From contig DAOUBW010000013.1 of the NCBI GenBank assembly GCA_034432555.1, forward strand, positions 62,001-126,000: a DNA stretch of 64,000 nucleotides, given 5' to 3'. The DNA is from CP2-2F sp034432555. Its GTDB lineage: Bacteria; Chloroflexota; Anaerolineae; Aggregatilineales; UBA2796. Under the pieces are notes generated by a model, which was not told the DNA's origin, did no database searches, and saw only the letters and a list, made by a program, of their open reading frames with translations. Shown here in pieces: positions 41,628 through 49,104 of the stretch; position 1 is the first letter of the stretch; every line of letters begins with the position of its first letter. Made by a program: the position numbers and the translations under genes.

Positions 41628-42614
41628 TCAGTTGGGCAAGTGCCGTACATAGCGCACCACCAACGGCTGCCACGACGGATAGTGTGCGTAAACAGGTTCA
41701 TCGGTGAGCAGAAACAGATCAGAGCCATCTACCGAGACGACGTAAATCTCGCCTGAAACATCGCGGTTCGCCTCATTATCCGAATAGAAAGCGATGTAGC
41801 GCCCATCCGGTGACCACGACGGGAATTTATCATCGGTGGGCAGGTCGGTTAGCTTTCGCACGTTGCGCCCATCTGGAGCCATGGTGTAAATGTCCATTGC
41901 GCCCTCACGGGTAGAGCTAAAGGCGATGAGCCGCCCATCCGGTGACCACGACGGCAAGCCGTCAAAGACGTTATTGTTGGTCAGGCGGCGCTGATTGCTG
42001 CCATCGGCGTTCATCACATAAATTTCCCAGTTGCGGCTTTCGGGCGCTGCCTCGTAGACAATCTGCCTGCCATCGGGTGACCACTGCGGGAAGGTATCGG
42101 CAAAAGGCGTGTTGGTCAGGTTGCGCGGATTGCTGCCATCGGCGTTCATCACATAGATTTCGGTGCGTCCGTTACGGTCGCTGGCAAAGGCGACCTGGCT
42201 GCCATCGGGTGACCATGATGGGTGTGTGTCACGTCCGCGGCTGTTGGTCAGGCGGCGCACATTGCTGCCATCCGCATTCATCACGTAAATTTCTGTATCG
42301 CCATCTTGATAATCTGAAGAAAAAACAATTTGTGTGCCATCGGGTGACCATGCCGCACGAGCAGCCTCACCACTCAGACGTGTGATCTGGTTAAGATCGC
42401 CGGTGCGCAAGTCGAGCGTGTACAGGTTGGTTGACGAACGCTCCACAACGGCAAACACCAGCAACCCACCGCCGCCGCCTAACACGGGCGATTCGCGCTC
42501 TGGCGTGGCGGTGGATTGCGCGGCGTACAGCATTGGTGTGCTGGGTGTGACACCCAATAAGGCGATAAGCAGCGCGCAAGCAAAGCACGCCATCAGCAGG
42601 CGAAGTATGGGCAT
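41628..42614 (-). CDS. Secreted TolB-like PD40 beta-propeller protein
   Basis: A signal segment (residues 5-30) is followed by seven tandem WD40-like (PD40) blades. Each has the pattern (A/P)xWSPDGxxIxFxSxR followed by EIYVMNADGSN and RxLT. The repeats are strong at the DNA level too (recurring GGTGACCACGA on the plus strand). Such propellers in TolB, or as stand-alone Chloroflexota proteins, bind peptides or other proteins; the partner is unknown. No peptidase or OmpA domain follows. It is probably extracytoplasmic. Confidence 0.88.
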   Translation of the reverse strand: MPILRLLMACFACALLIALLGVTPSTPMLYAAQSTATPERESPVLGGGGGLLVFAVVERSSTNLYTLDLRTGDLNQITRLSGEAARAAWSPDGTQIVFSSDYQDGDTEIYVMNADGSNVRRLTNSRGRDTHPSWSPDGSQVAFASDRNGRTEIYVMNADGSNPRNLTNTPFADTFPQWSPDGRQIVYEAAPESRNWEIYVMNADGSNQRRLTNNNVFDGLPSWSPDGRLIAFSSTREGAMDIYTMAPDGRNVRKLTDLPTDDKFPSWSPDGRYIAFYSDNEANRDVSGEIYVVSVDGSDLFLLTDEPVYAHYPSWQPLVVRYVRHLPN

Positions 42615-42691
42615 AAATCACTCTCCCACATAAGCTAGTTTTGCCCATAGTACACTAAAGGACGTGAACGGCGCAACCAACCGCAGCGCGC

Positions 42692-42697
42692 TATAAT
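42692..42697 (+). promoter_or_regulatory. -10 box before the FGGY kinase gene
   Basis: A consensus TATAAT 37 bases before the TTG start codon. No good -35 box at 16-18 bp; GTGAAC at 42664 is too far away. Confidence 0.4.
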
Positions 42698-42734
42698 CTT
42701 CACTTAAATTTTTTGCAGCATTGGAGACACACCT

Positions 42735-44306
42735 TTGATCCCTCAACAAGACTGCCTGCTTGCCATCGATTACGGCACGCAGAGCGTCCGCGCCCTGCTA
42801 TTTGATCTGTGCGGCAACCTGATCGAATCGGCACGAGTGCTGGTCGAGCCATACGTTTCCCCACAACACGGTTGGGCGGAGCAGAATCCTGATTATTTTT
42901 GGCAAATGCTCAGCCAGGCTTGCCAGCAGCTTTGGGCAAAAGCGGGCGAATATCGCGCCGCGCTACGCGGCGTAGCGCTCACCACACAGCGCGGCACCAT
43001 CCTGAACCTAGACAAGGACGGGCAGCCGTTGCGCCCTGCCATTGTTTGGTTGGATCAGCGGCGGACGCACGGCGTGAAGCCTGTAGGTGGCTGGTGGGGA
43101 CTTGCCTTCCGACTAGTAGGCATGACGCGCACCGTTGCCTATTTGCAGGCTGAGGCAGAGGCAAACTGGATTGCCAAACATCAGCCCGAAATTTGGGCGC
43201 GCACGCACAAGTATCTGCTGCTCTCCGGCTACCTCACCTACCGTATGACGGGCAACTACGCCGACTCGGTCGGCTGCCAAGTTGGCTACATTCCTTTTGA
43301 CTATCGAGCGCAGCAGTGGGCAAAACCAAGCAGCTGGCACTGGCAGGCAATGCCCGTTACGCCTGAAATGTTGCCCGAATTGGTGCCGCCGGGCGGCTTG
43401 CTCGGCAGCATCACGGCGGCGGCGGCAGCGGCAACGGGTATTCCTGCTGGCACGCCTTTGATCGCAGCGGCAGCCGATAAAGCCTGCGAGATGCTCGGCA
43501 GCGGTGGCATTGCACCGCACATTGGCTGCATCAGCTATGGCACCACGGCAACTTTCAACACGCTGCACTATCGCTATCTAGAGGCAATTCCGATGATCCC
43601 GCCTTATCCCGCCGCTATTCCAAACGCCTACGCGCTGGAGACGCAAATCTCACGCGGCTATTGGATGGTGGACTGGTTCAAACGTGAGTTTGGCGCGCCC
43701 GAACTGCACGCGGCTGCTGAACGCGGCGTGCCTGCCGAATCGTTGCTAGACGCGCTGGCAGAACAAGCGCCGCCGGGTGCCATGGGCTTGATTTTGCAGC
43801 CGTATTGGTCGCCGGGCATTAAGATGCCGGGCGCCGAGGCAAAAGGTGCCGTGATCGGCTTTGGCGGCGTGCATACGCGGGCGCATCTCTACCGTGCCAT
43901 TTTAGAGGGAATCGCCTACGCGCTGCGCGAAGCAGCACAGCGCGCCGAACGGCGGGCAAGTCTGCACCTGCGCGAGGTGCGCGTGAGTGGCGGCGGCTCA
44001 CAGAGCGATCAGGCAATGCAGATCACGGCGGATGTCTTCGGAATGCCGGCATTACGTCCGCATTTGTACGAGGCATCGGGCTTGGGCGCGGCGATTGTGG
44101 CAGCCGTCGGCTTGGGATTGCACAGCAATTTTGAGTCCGCCGTACAAGCGATGACGCATGTCGGGCGTGTTTACGAGCCGCAGGCTGAAAATCACAGCTT
44201 GTATGATGCACTCTATGAGCGAGTCTACAAGCGGCTTTATCGCGGTGTACGTCCACTCTATAACGAAATTAGCCGCATTACGGGCTATCCGGGACGGATC
44301 GGATAA
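42735..44306 (+). CDS. FGGY family carbohydrate kinase (xylulokinase-like)
   Basis: A 523-residue sugar kinase. It begins LLAIDYGTQSVRALLFD (phosphate-binding 1), with AIVWLDQRR, YLTYRMTGNYADS and DKACEMLGSGGIAPHIG-type nucleotide binding, and the C-terminal signature LREVRVSGGGSQSDQAMQITADVFGMP. The family phosphorylates xylulose, glycerol, gluconate and similar substrates; specificity cannot be set by eye. The TTG start at 42735 is chosen because GGAG lies 8 bases upstream and the N-terminus is correct. No transporter or regulator is adjacent. Confidence 0.9.
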   Translation: MIPQQDCLLAIDYGTQSVRALLFDLCGNLIESARVLVEPYVSPQHGWAEQNPDYFWQMLSQACQQLWAKAGEYRAALRGVALTTQRGTILNLDKDGQPLRPAIVWLDQRRTHGVKPVGGWWGLAFRLVGMTRTVAYLQAEAEANWIAKHQPEIWARTHKYLLLSGYLTYRMTGNYADSVGCQVGYIPFDYRAQQWAKPSSWHWQAMPVTPEMLPELVPPGGLLGSITAAAAAATGIPAGTPLIAAAADKACEMLGSGGIAPHIGCISYGTTATFNTLHYRYLEAIPMIPPYPAAIPNAYALETQISRGYWMVDWFKREFGAPELHAAAERGVPAESLLDALAEQAPPGAMGLILQPYWSPGIKMPGAEAKGAVIGFGGVHTRAHLYRAILEGIAYALREAAQRAERRASLHLREVRVSGGGSQSDQAMQITADVFGMPALRPHLYEASGLGAAIVAAVGLGLHSNFESAVQAMTHVGRVYEPQAENHSLYDALYERVYKRLYRGVRPLYNEISRITGYPGRIG

Positions 44307-44328
44307 TTTTTCGCGGTGTTGGCACGCC

Positions 44329-44595
44329 TTAGGGTATTTCCAGTTGACGTGCCACATCTTCCAACATGCGCCCATAGGCAAAGCCGCGCTCAACGTTCTC
44401 TTGAATGAGCGCCATCACTTCTTGCTCAGTGTCTCGATCCAGTTCTTCGCGTGCCAACAACTCCAGCCCAACTTTTACTGCCTGCATAAAGCCGACCAAA
44501 TCATGCTTAATGGTGCTGATCAACTCAGCAATTTCGGCGCGGCTTGGCTGTGCCGAAAGGGGTGGTAAGCTAGGAACGTCCAATGGATGAGACAT
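44329..44595 (-). CDS. Small helical protein resembling an isolated HisKA/DHp domain
   Basis: An 88-residue protein with no membrane segment. Residues 22-85 look like a two-helix hairpin: STIKHDLVGFMQAVKVGLELL, a short turn, then EVMALIQENVERGFAYGRMLEDVARQLE. The KHDL motif followed by a hydrophobic helix resembles the H-box of histidine-kinase dimerisation domains, but no ATPase domain follows. It could be a phosphotransfer or dimerisation partner for a separate kinase; this is a resemblance only. It lies 24 bp after the convergent FGGY kinase gene and upstream of nothing obvious. Confidence 0.5.
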   Translation of the reverse strand: MSHPLDVPSLPPLSAQPSRAEIAELISTIKHDLVGFMQAVKVGLELLAREELDRDTEQEVMALIQENVERGFAYGRMLEDVARQLEIP

Positions 44596-44619
44596 GCAAC
44601 ACCAATCCTCGGCACTTTT

Positions 44620-45813
44620 CTAGAGATGCTGTGCCAAACGCACGGCGCGCAAGCGTTCAACGGCAGTTGGCAGCGTCGTTAGCACATAGCGGATGTCTTC
44701 ATCGGTCGTCTGCCTTCCCACCGTCAGGCGCAGGCTGCCCAGCGCTAACTCAGGCGCTAAGCCAACCGAGAGCAGCACATCGCTAGGCTTTGGATTGCCC
44801 GTATTACAAGCTGAGCCGCTGCTGGCAGCAATCCCGCTCAAATCGAGGTGCATCAGCAGCGCGTTTGCCTCAATGCCTGTGAAGGCAAAGCTGGCATGGT
44901 TGGGCAGGCGGCGCCCTTTTTCAGCGCCTGTAAGCTGTGCGCCTTCCACACTGTCCAGCACACCGTCAATCAGGCGGTCGCGCAAGCGCGTATAGTGTGC
45001 CACGCGGACGGGCAAATCCGCATAGGCAAGTTCGAGCGCACGCGCCATGCCCACAATTAGCGGGACGTTATGGGTGCCTGCCCGATGGCTGTTCTCTTGG
45101 CTGCCGCCAGTTTGGGCGCTAAACAGCGAGACGCCGCGCCGCATGTAGAGCAAGCCAACGCCTTTAGGTCCGTAGAATTTGTGAGCAGAGAGCGCCAGCA
45201 TATCCACGCCGAGCGCTTGCACATCCAGCGAGAGTTGCCCGGCTGCCTGCACCGAGTCAGTGTGAAAGAGCGCACCATGTGCGTGTGCCACTTCCGCTAG
45301 GGCAGCAATGGGTTGAATGGTGCCGATCTCATTATTGGCATACATCAGGCTGACCAGCCCAACTTCCTCAGGCGTAAGCGCGCTCAAGGCAGCTTCTAGC
45401 GCCTGCGGCGTCAGGCTGCCATCAGGTTCAGGCGTTAACCATGTTAGGCGCGCCAAGTTGAGCCGTGCTAACTGTTCGGCGGTGTGGCTGACGGCATGGT
45501 GTTCCGCCTGTGTGGTGAAAATGTGAGCGCGTTTGCCCATGCTGAGCGCTTGCATTGCCGCACCGCGCAGCGCCATATTGTCGCTTTCCGTGCCGCAGCT
45601 TGTGAAGATGATCTCGGTGCGCGAACAATTCAGCAGTTGGGCAAGGCGTTCACGGGCAGTCTCAACAGCGCCTTCTGCTTTGCGCCCAAAGCTGTGCGCG
45701 GAAGATGGATTGCCGTAAATTTCGGCGAAGTAGGGCAGCATCGCCTCCACCACACGCGGATCGGTGGGTGTGGTGGCAGCGTGATCGAGGTAAATAGGGC
45801 GTGCGGGCTTCAT
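44620..45813 (-). CDS. Cysteine desulfurase (NifS/IscS-like)
   Basis: A 397-residue PLP enzyme that removes sulfur from cysteine for Fe-S clusters or tRNA thiolation. It shows IYLDHAATTPTDPRVVEAMLP, the PLP lysine in LALSAHKFYGPKGVGLLY and the active-site loop cysteine in SSGSACNTGNPKPSDVLL. The start at 45813 is supported by a perfect GGAGGTGA Shine-Dalgarno. No iscU, mnmA or thiI lies beside it, so its sulfur acceptor is undetermined. Group I (IscS/NifS) is favoured by the loop. Confidence 0.95.
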   Translation of the reverse strand: MKPARPIYLDHAATTPTDPRVVEAMLPYFAEIYGNPSSAHSFGRKAEGAVETARERLAQLLNCSRTEIIFTSCGTESDNMALRGAAMQALSMGKRAHIFTTQAEHHAVSHTAEQLARLNLARLTWLTPEPDGSLTPQALEAALSALTPEEVGLVSLMYANNEIGTIQPIAALAEVAHAHGALFHTDSVQAAGQLSLDVQALGVDMLALSAHKFYGPKGVGLLYMRRGVSLFSAQTGGSQENSHRAGTHNVPLIVGMARALELAYADLPVRVAHYTRLRDRLIDGVLDSVEGAQLTGAEKGRRLPNHASFAFTGIEANALLMHLDLSGIAASSGSACNTGNPKPSDVLLSVGLAPELALGSLRLTVGRQTTDEDIRYVLTTLPTAVERLRAVRLAQHL

Positions 45814-45816
45814 GAG

Positions 45817-45859
45817 TCACCTCCAAAGCGGCGTGGCAGTTTCAATGCATTTGATTATA
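45817..45859 (-). promoter_or_regulatory. Promoter -10 and strong ribosome-binding site of the cysteine desulfurase
   Basis: On the minus strand TATAAT (45859-45854) precedes GGAGGTGA (45824-45817), which is 3 bases from the ATG. The Shine-Dalgarno is the best in the window. No clear -35 box. Confidence 0.5.
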
Positions 45860-45968
45860 ACGCACAAGCTGCATAGCACAGGCGTAAACTTTTGGCATTG
45901 CTCTGCGGGCGGTCACAACTAATTGGGAGCTTGCTGAGCGACGGCACGCTGAGCTACACTTACGCTGG

Positions 45969-46036
45969 GCTAGGTCGGTGCGCGCTCGGCGTCTCGGAAT
46001 GGGGTACGCCCATGTAGAGGGTAATCCGACCTAAGC
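45969..46036. other. Nested inverted repeat, possible structured RNA
   Basis: In the 467-bp gap before the padR gene, TAGGTCGG (45971-45978) pairs with CCGACCTA (46026-46033); two more pairs follow after a bulge, and the loop contains a second stem GGCGT/ACGCC (45988-45992 with 46006-46010). A folded RNA of about 70 nt is possible. It matches no RNA family I recognise, and no terminator is clear. Confidence 0.3.
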
Positions 46037-46077
46037 GCGCTTGTGTGAATCGTCCTCATTAGCCTCATTCTCTCAGT

Positions 46078-46106
46078 CCCCCTCTCCAAAAAATTTGGAG
46101 AGGGGG
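46078..46106. repeat. Perfect 13-bp inverted repeat hairpin
   Basis: CCCCCTCTCCAAA and TTTGGAGAGGGGG with a 3-base loop. It lies between divergent genes about 135 bp before the padR promoter. It resembles the GC-rich hairpin elements dispersed in this kind of genome. Confidence 0.6.
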
Positions 46107-46211
46107 AAGCGGGAGTGAGGCTAACCGTCTACACTTGCCGCAGGCAAGGCTATCACCCCCTAAGTCATCACGCATACCACGTAGTTCACCACTTCTCTCA
46201 ATATTGTGCTA

Positions 46212-46260
46212 TTGACAATACTGTGCGTTGTATAGTATAGTGATACTGTGTGACACACAG
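46212..46260 (+). promoter_or_regulatory. padR promoter with overlapping operator palindromes
   Basis: TTGACA (46212-46217) and TATAGT (46236-46241) have an 18-bp spacer. ATACT (46218), AGTAT (46234) and ATACT (46243) make inverted repeats across the spacer and the -10. A perfect CTGTGTG-A-CACACAG palindrome (46246-46260) sits at the expected transcription start. PadR proteins bind such inverted repeats and usually repress their own operon, so autoregulation is likely. Confidence 0.6.
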
Positions 46261-46280
46261 CACGATAGGACGTACAGCTT

Positions 46281-46619
46281 ATGGCAGAGACAAACGAACT
46301 GATCAACGCACTTCGCCTAGAGCTGCGGCGCGGCGTGTTGGTGTTGGCTGTCCTTAGCCAGATGGATACTGCCCGTTATGGTTACAACCTCATCCAACGC
46401 TTTGCCGAGCAAGGCTTACCCATTGAAGAAGGCACGCTTTACCCACTGTTGCGGCGCTTGGAAAAGCAAGGCTTGCTAGAGAGCGTGTGGGAAGTGACTG
46501 AAGCGCGCCCACGCAAGTACTACCGCATTAGTCTGTTAGGGCGCGAGGTGCTGAACAGCCTGAAGGCAGAGTGGCTAGAGACGGTTGAGATTATGCGCGG
46601 CATTTTGGGTGGAGAGTAA
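46281..46619 (+). CDS. PadR family transcriptional regulator
   Basis: A 112-residue winged-helix protein: LRLELRRGVLVLAVLSQMDTARYGYNLIQRFAEQGLPIEEGTLYPLLRRLEKQGLLESVWEV is the PadR HTH with its signature (E)GTLYPLLRRLE, and the rest is the short C-terminal dimerisation helix, making it a PadR-s2 type. It probably represses the cluster that follows until an effector binds. It lies 2 bp before a HAAS-domain membrane protein, the usual partner of such regulators. Confidence 0.93.
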   Translation: MAETNELINALRLELRRGVLVLAVLSQMDTARYGYNLIQRFAEQGLPIEEGTLYPLLRRLEKQGLLESVWEVTEARPRKYYRISLLGREVLNSLKAEWLETVEIMRGILGGE

Positions 46620-46621
46620 CC

Positions 46622-47605
46622 ATGACAGACTTGATAGAACGCTATATCCATCAGGTAGGGCGCTATCTGCCGCGCAATGAGCGGGCAGAGATTGAAGCTG
46701 AATTGCGCTCCCTGATTCAGGACAAACTCGATGATCGGTATGCCGAGTCGCCTTCGTCGGAAGCAGTGGCATCTGTGCTGGCAGAGTTAGGTTATCCGCA
46801 CCAAATGGCAGTCTCTTACGGCGGCGGACGGTACTTGATCGGACCCGAACTCTACCCCAGCCTGATGATAGTGCTGCGACATGGCTGGTTGCTAGTGCCT
46901 GCCGCCGTGTTGTTCCTGAATGCCTTCGGCGCGCTCATCTCAGCACAGCCGCGCCCGCTGTTGGCGTGGCTGATGGAGACGCTGTTCGGCATTGGGCAGG
47001 CAGTCTTCATCTTTTCGGCAGTCGCCGTGTTGATCTTCGCCGTGATTCAGCGTTCAGGCATTGCGCTTTCTCAGGAAAACCCGTTTGATCCCTCAACGCT
47101 GCCCGAAGTGGACGATCCGCGCGTTGTGGAGCGCTTTGAGGCTACTTTCGGCATCGCCTTCGGCGCGTTTATCACCTTGCTGCTGCTGTACTTCTTGTCC
47201 GTCGGTGGCTTGACGCTGCGCTTCCCACTCAGCGATCCGAGCGATGTGTTGCCCGTGCCGACGGTGTGGCTGACACTGCTCGTGCTAGTCGTTGTCGGCA
47301 CAAGCATCCTCTATGTGGTGGTGCTGCGGCGCAACCGTTGGAGCGTGCCCTTGTGGCTGCTGGACACAGTGCTAGAAACCTTCGGCGTGATCTGCATGTA
47401 CTTTGTGTTGTACAAGCCACTGCTGGAGCCGATCCTAAGCGCGCTGCCATGGCTCACCAACCTGCCGTTCATCCGCAACAGCCCTGAGATCATCGCCATC
47501 CTGACCGCACTCAGCACGCTAACGGTCAAAGGTAGCAAGCTGATCGGGCTATGGCGCGCCAGTAGCAATCCACCGTCTTTTAGCACAACAACCGAGAGGA
47601 AATGA
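46622..47605 (+). CDS. HAAS-domain integral membrane protein
   Basis: The N-terminus (residues 1-65) matches the HAAS/permease-prefix domain often found beside PadR regulators: LIERYIHQVGRYLPRNERAEIEAELRSLIQDKLDDR and VLAELGYPHQMAVSYGG. Six to seven transmembrane helices follow (about 80-310). No transport or enzyme motif is seen. PadR-HAAS pairs are thought to form signalling units in which the membrane protein modulates the repressor; that mechanism is inference. It is cotranscribed with padR and the next gene. Confidence 0.85.
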   Translation: MTDLIERYIHQVGRYLPRNERAEIEAELRSLIQDKLDDRYAESPSSEAVASVLAELGYPHQMAVSYGGGRYLIGPELYPSLMIVLRHGWLLVPAAVLFLNAFGALISAQPRPLLAWLMETLFGIGQAVFIFSAVAVLIFAVIQRSGIALSQENPFDPSTLPEVDDPRVVERFEATFGIAFGAFITLLLLYFLSVGGLTLRFPLSDPSDVLPVPTVWLTLLVLVVVGTSILYVVVLRRNRWSVPLWLLDTVLETFGVICMYFVLYKPLLEPILSALPWLTNLPFIRNSPEIIAILTALSTLTVKGSKLIGLWRASSNPPSFSTTTERK

Positions 47606-47616
47606 GAGATTCAAGT

Positions 47617-47982
47617 ATGGCAGAAATTCAAATAAAGCTATCCGCTATCTGGATAGCGCTAATGCTCGTCTATTTACTAGGCGATGTGCTGCGCATTTTC
47701 AGCGGCGATTTTGTAGCAGGTGAAATTGAAGGGAAGAAAGTCACGCAGGCAATGTGGCTCGGCATCGCAGTCCTGATGCTGATCCCAATCCTGATGATCA
47801 TCTTTTCGCTAACGTTGGATTATCCATTGAACCGTTGGGCGAACATCATCGTTGCGGCAGGGTTCTTCGTTTTCAACTTGTTCGGATTGCCAACCTACCC
47901 TTCAGCCTACGACAAGTTCTTGATCATCGTAGGGTTGGTCTTTAACGGGCTGACCATCGGCTATGCGTGGAATTGGGTCTAA
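47617..47982 (+). CDS. Small integral membrane protein (DUF6326-like)
   Basis: A 121-residue protein with four hydrophobic helices (IKLSAIWIALMLVYLLGDVLRIF, WLGIAVLMLIPILMIIFSL, ANIIVAAGFFVFNLFGLP, FLIIVGLVFNGLTIGYAW). The pattern KLSxIWIxLMLxYLxxDVL matches what I recall of DUF6326, whose role is unknown. The start at 47617 gives the family-like N-terminus; an ATG at 47602 overlapping the previous stop would add five residues. It belongs to the padR cluster. Confidence 0.7.
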   Translation: MAEIQIKLSAIWIALMLVYLLGDVLRIFSGDFVAGEIEGKKVTQAMWLGIAVLMLIPILMIIFSLTLDYPLNRWANIIVAAGFFVFNLFGLPTYPSAYDKFLIIVGLVFNGLTIGYAWNWV

Positions 47983-48015
47983 GTGGGCGCTGCCCAAAGA
48001 GAAAGTGAGCTAAGG

Positions 48016-49005
48016 ATGAAAGCAATTGTCTATACACGCTACGGTTCGCCAGATGTCATGCACCTTAAAGAGGTTGCCAAGCCAACGCCCAAAGCGGGCG
48101 AAGTGCTGATAAAACTCTATGCAACGTCCATCAATGCGGCAGATTGGTACACGCTGAAAGGCGATCCGTTCCTCGTCCGCCTGATGAATGGTGGCATTCT
48201 GAAGCCTACCAAGACCATCCTCGGCTTTGACATCGCCGGACAGATCGAGGCGGTTGGCGAAAATGTAACGGCATTCAAGGTTGGCGATGCAGTCTATGCC
48301 GATATATCTGGCTGTGGCGGTGGCGGCTTTGCCGAGTATGTATGCGTCCCTGAGAGTGTCATTGCCTTGAAACCGACGCGCCTGACCTTTGAGGAAGCCG
48401 CCGCCGTGCCTATGGCAGCAGTCACCGCGCTGCAAGGGCTGCGCGATAAAGGCAAGATTCAAGCAGGGCAACAGGTGCTGATCAACGGCGCATCGGGCGG
48501 CGTGGGAACTTTTGCGGTACAGCTTGGCAAAGCCTTCGGCGCTGAGGTAACTGCCGTGTGCAGCACGCGACATATCGAGATGGTGCGCGCGCTGGGCGCT
48601 GATCACATCATTGATTACACCCGCGAAAACTTCACGCGCAATGGGCAGCGCTATGATCTGATTATCGCCGCCAATGGCTATCATCCACTGCGTGATTATC
48701 GGCGCGCCTTAAAGCCGAGGGGCATCTATGTCGTGACGGGTGGCAAGATGGCGCAAATTTTTCAGGGAATGCTGCTTGGATCGTTCATCTCCATGTTTGG
48801 CAGCAAGAAGATGGGCAACTTGATGGCAACACCGAACCCAAAGGATTTGGTCTTTCTGAGCGACTGGCTGGAGTCGGGCAAAGTTGTGCCCGTCATAGAT
48901 CGGTGCTATCCGCTGAGTGAGACAGCCGAGGCAATGCGTTATGTGGGCGAACGCCGTGCCAAAGGCAAGGTTGTGATCAGCATCGCACAGCCGCACAACG
49001 CCTAG
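48016..49005 (+). CDS. NAD(P)-dependent zinc-free medium-chain dehydrogenase/reductase
   Basis: A 329-residue MDR-family oxidoreductase: MKAIVYTRYGSPDVMHLKEVAKPTPKAGEVLIK, LGFDIAGQIEAVGENVTAFKVGDAVYAD, then the Rossmann motif VLINGASGGVGTFAVQLGKAFG and ALGADHIIDYTRENF. The cysteine and histidine ligands of zinc alcohol dehydrogenases are missing, which places it with quinone oxidoreductase/enoyl-reductase-like members. It reduces small carbonyl or quinone substrates with NADPH. The ATG at 48016 gives the standard N-terminus. It is likely the last gene of the padR cluster. Confidence 0.88.
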   Translation: MKAIVYTRYGSPDVMHLKEVAKPTPKAGEVLIKLYATSINAADWYTLKGDPFLVRLMNGGILKPTKTILGFDIAGQIEAVGENVTAFKVGDAVYADISGCGGGGFAEYVCVPESVIALKPTRLTFEEAAAVPMAAVTALQGLRDKGKIQAGQQVLINGASGGVGTFAVQLGKAFGAEVTAVCSTRHIEMVRALGADHIIDYTRENFTRNGQRYDLIIAANGYHPLRDYRRALKPRGIYVVTGGKMAQIFQGMLLGSFISMFGSKKMGNLMATPNPKDLVFLSDWLESGKVVPVIDRCYPLSETAEAMRYVGERRAKGKVVISIAQPHNA

Positions 49006-49104
49006 CACAGCCACTTAGCAGGTCCCACGATCACCCAAGAGCTGCGCGCTTGTTTATGGCGTGTGGCTTTTTGCGTGTCTGCTGCCCAGAACTTTCACAT
49101 TGTC

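Noticed and set aside
41628..42614. Repeated GGTGACCACGA-type units as a possible CRISPR or DNA repeat array
   Set aside because: They are the coding repeats of the PD40 propeller blades, in frame and at about 126-bp spacing.
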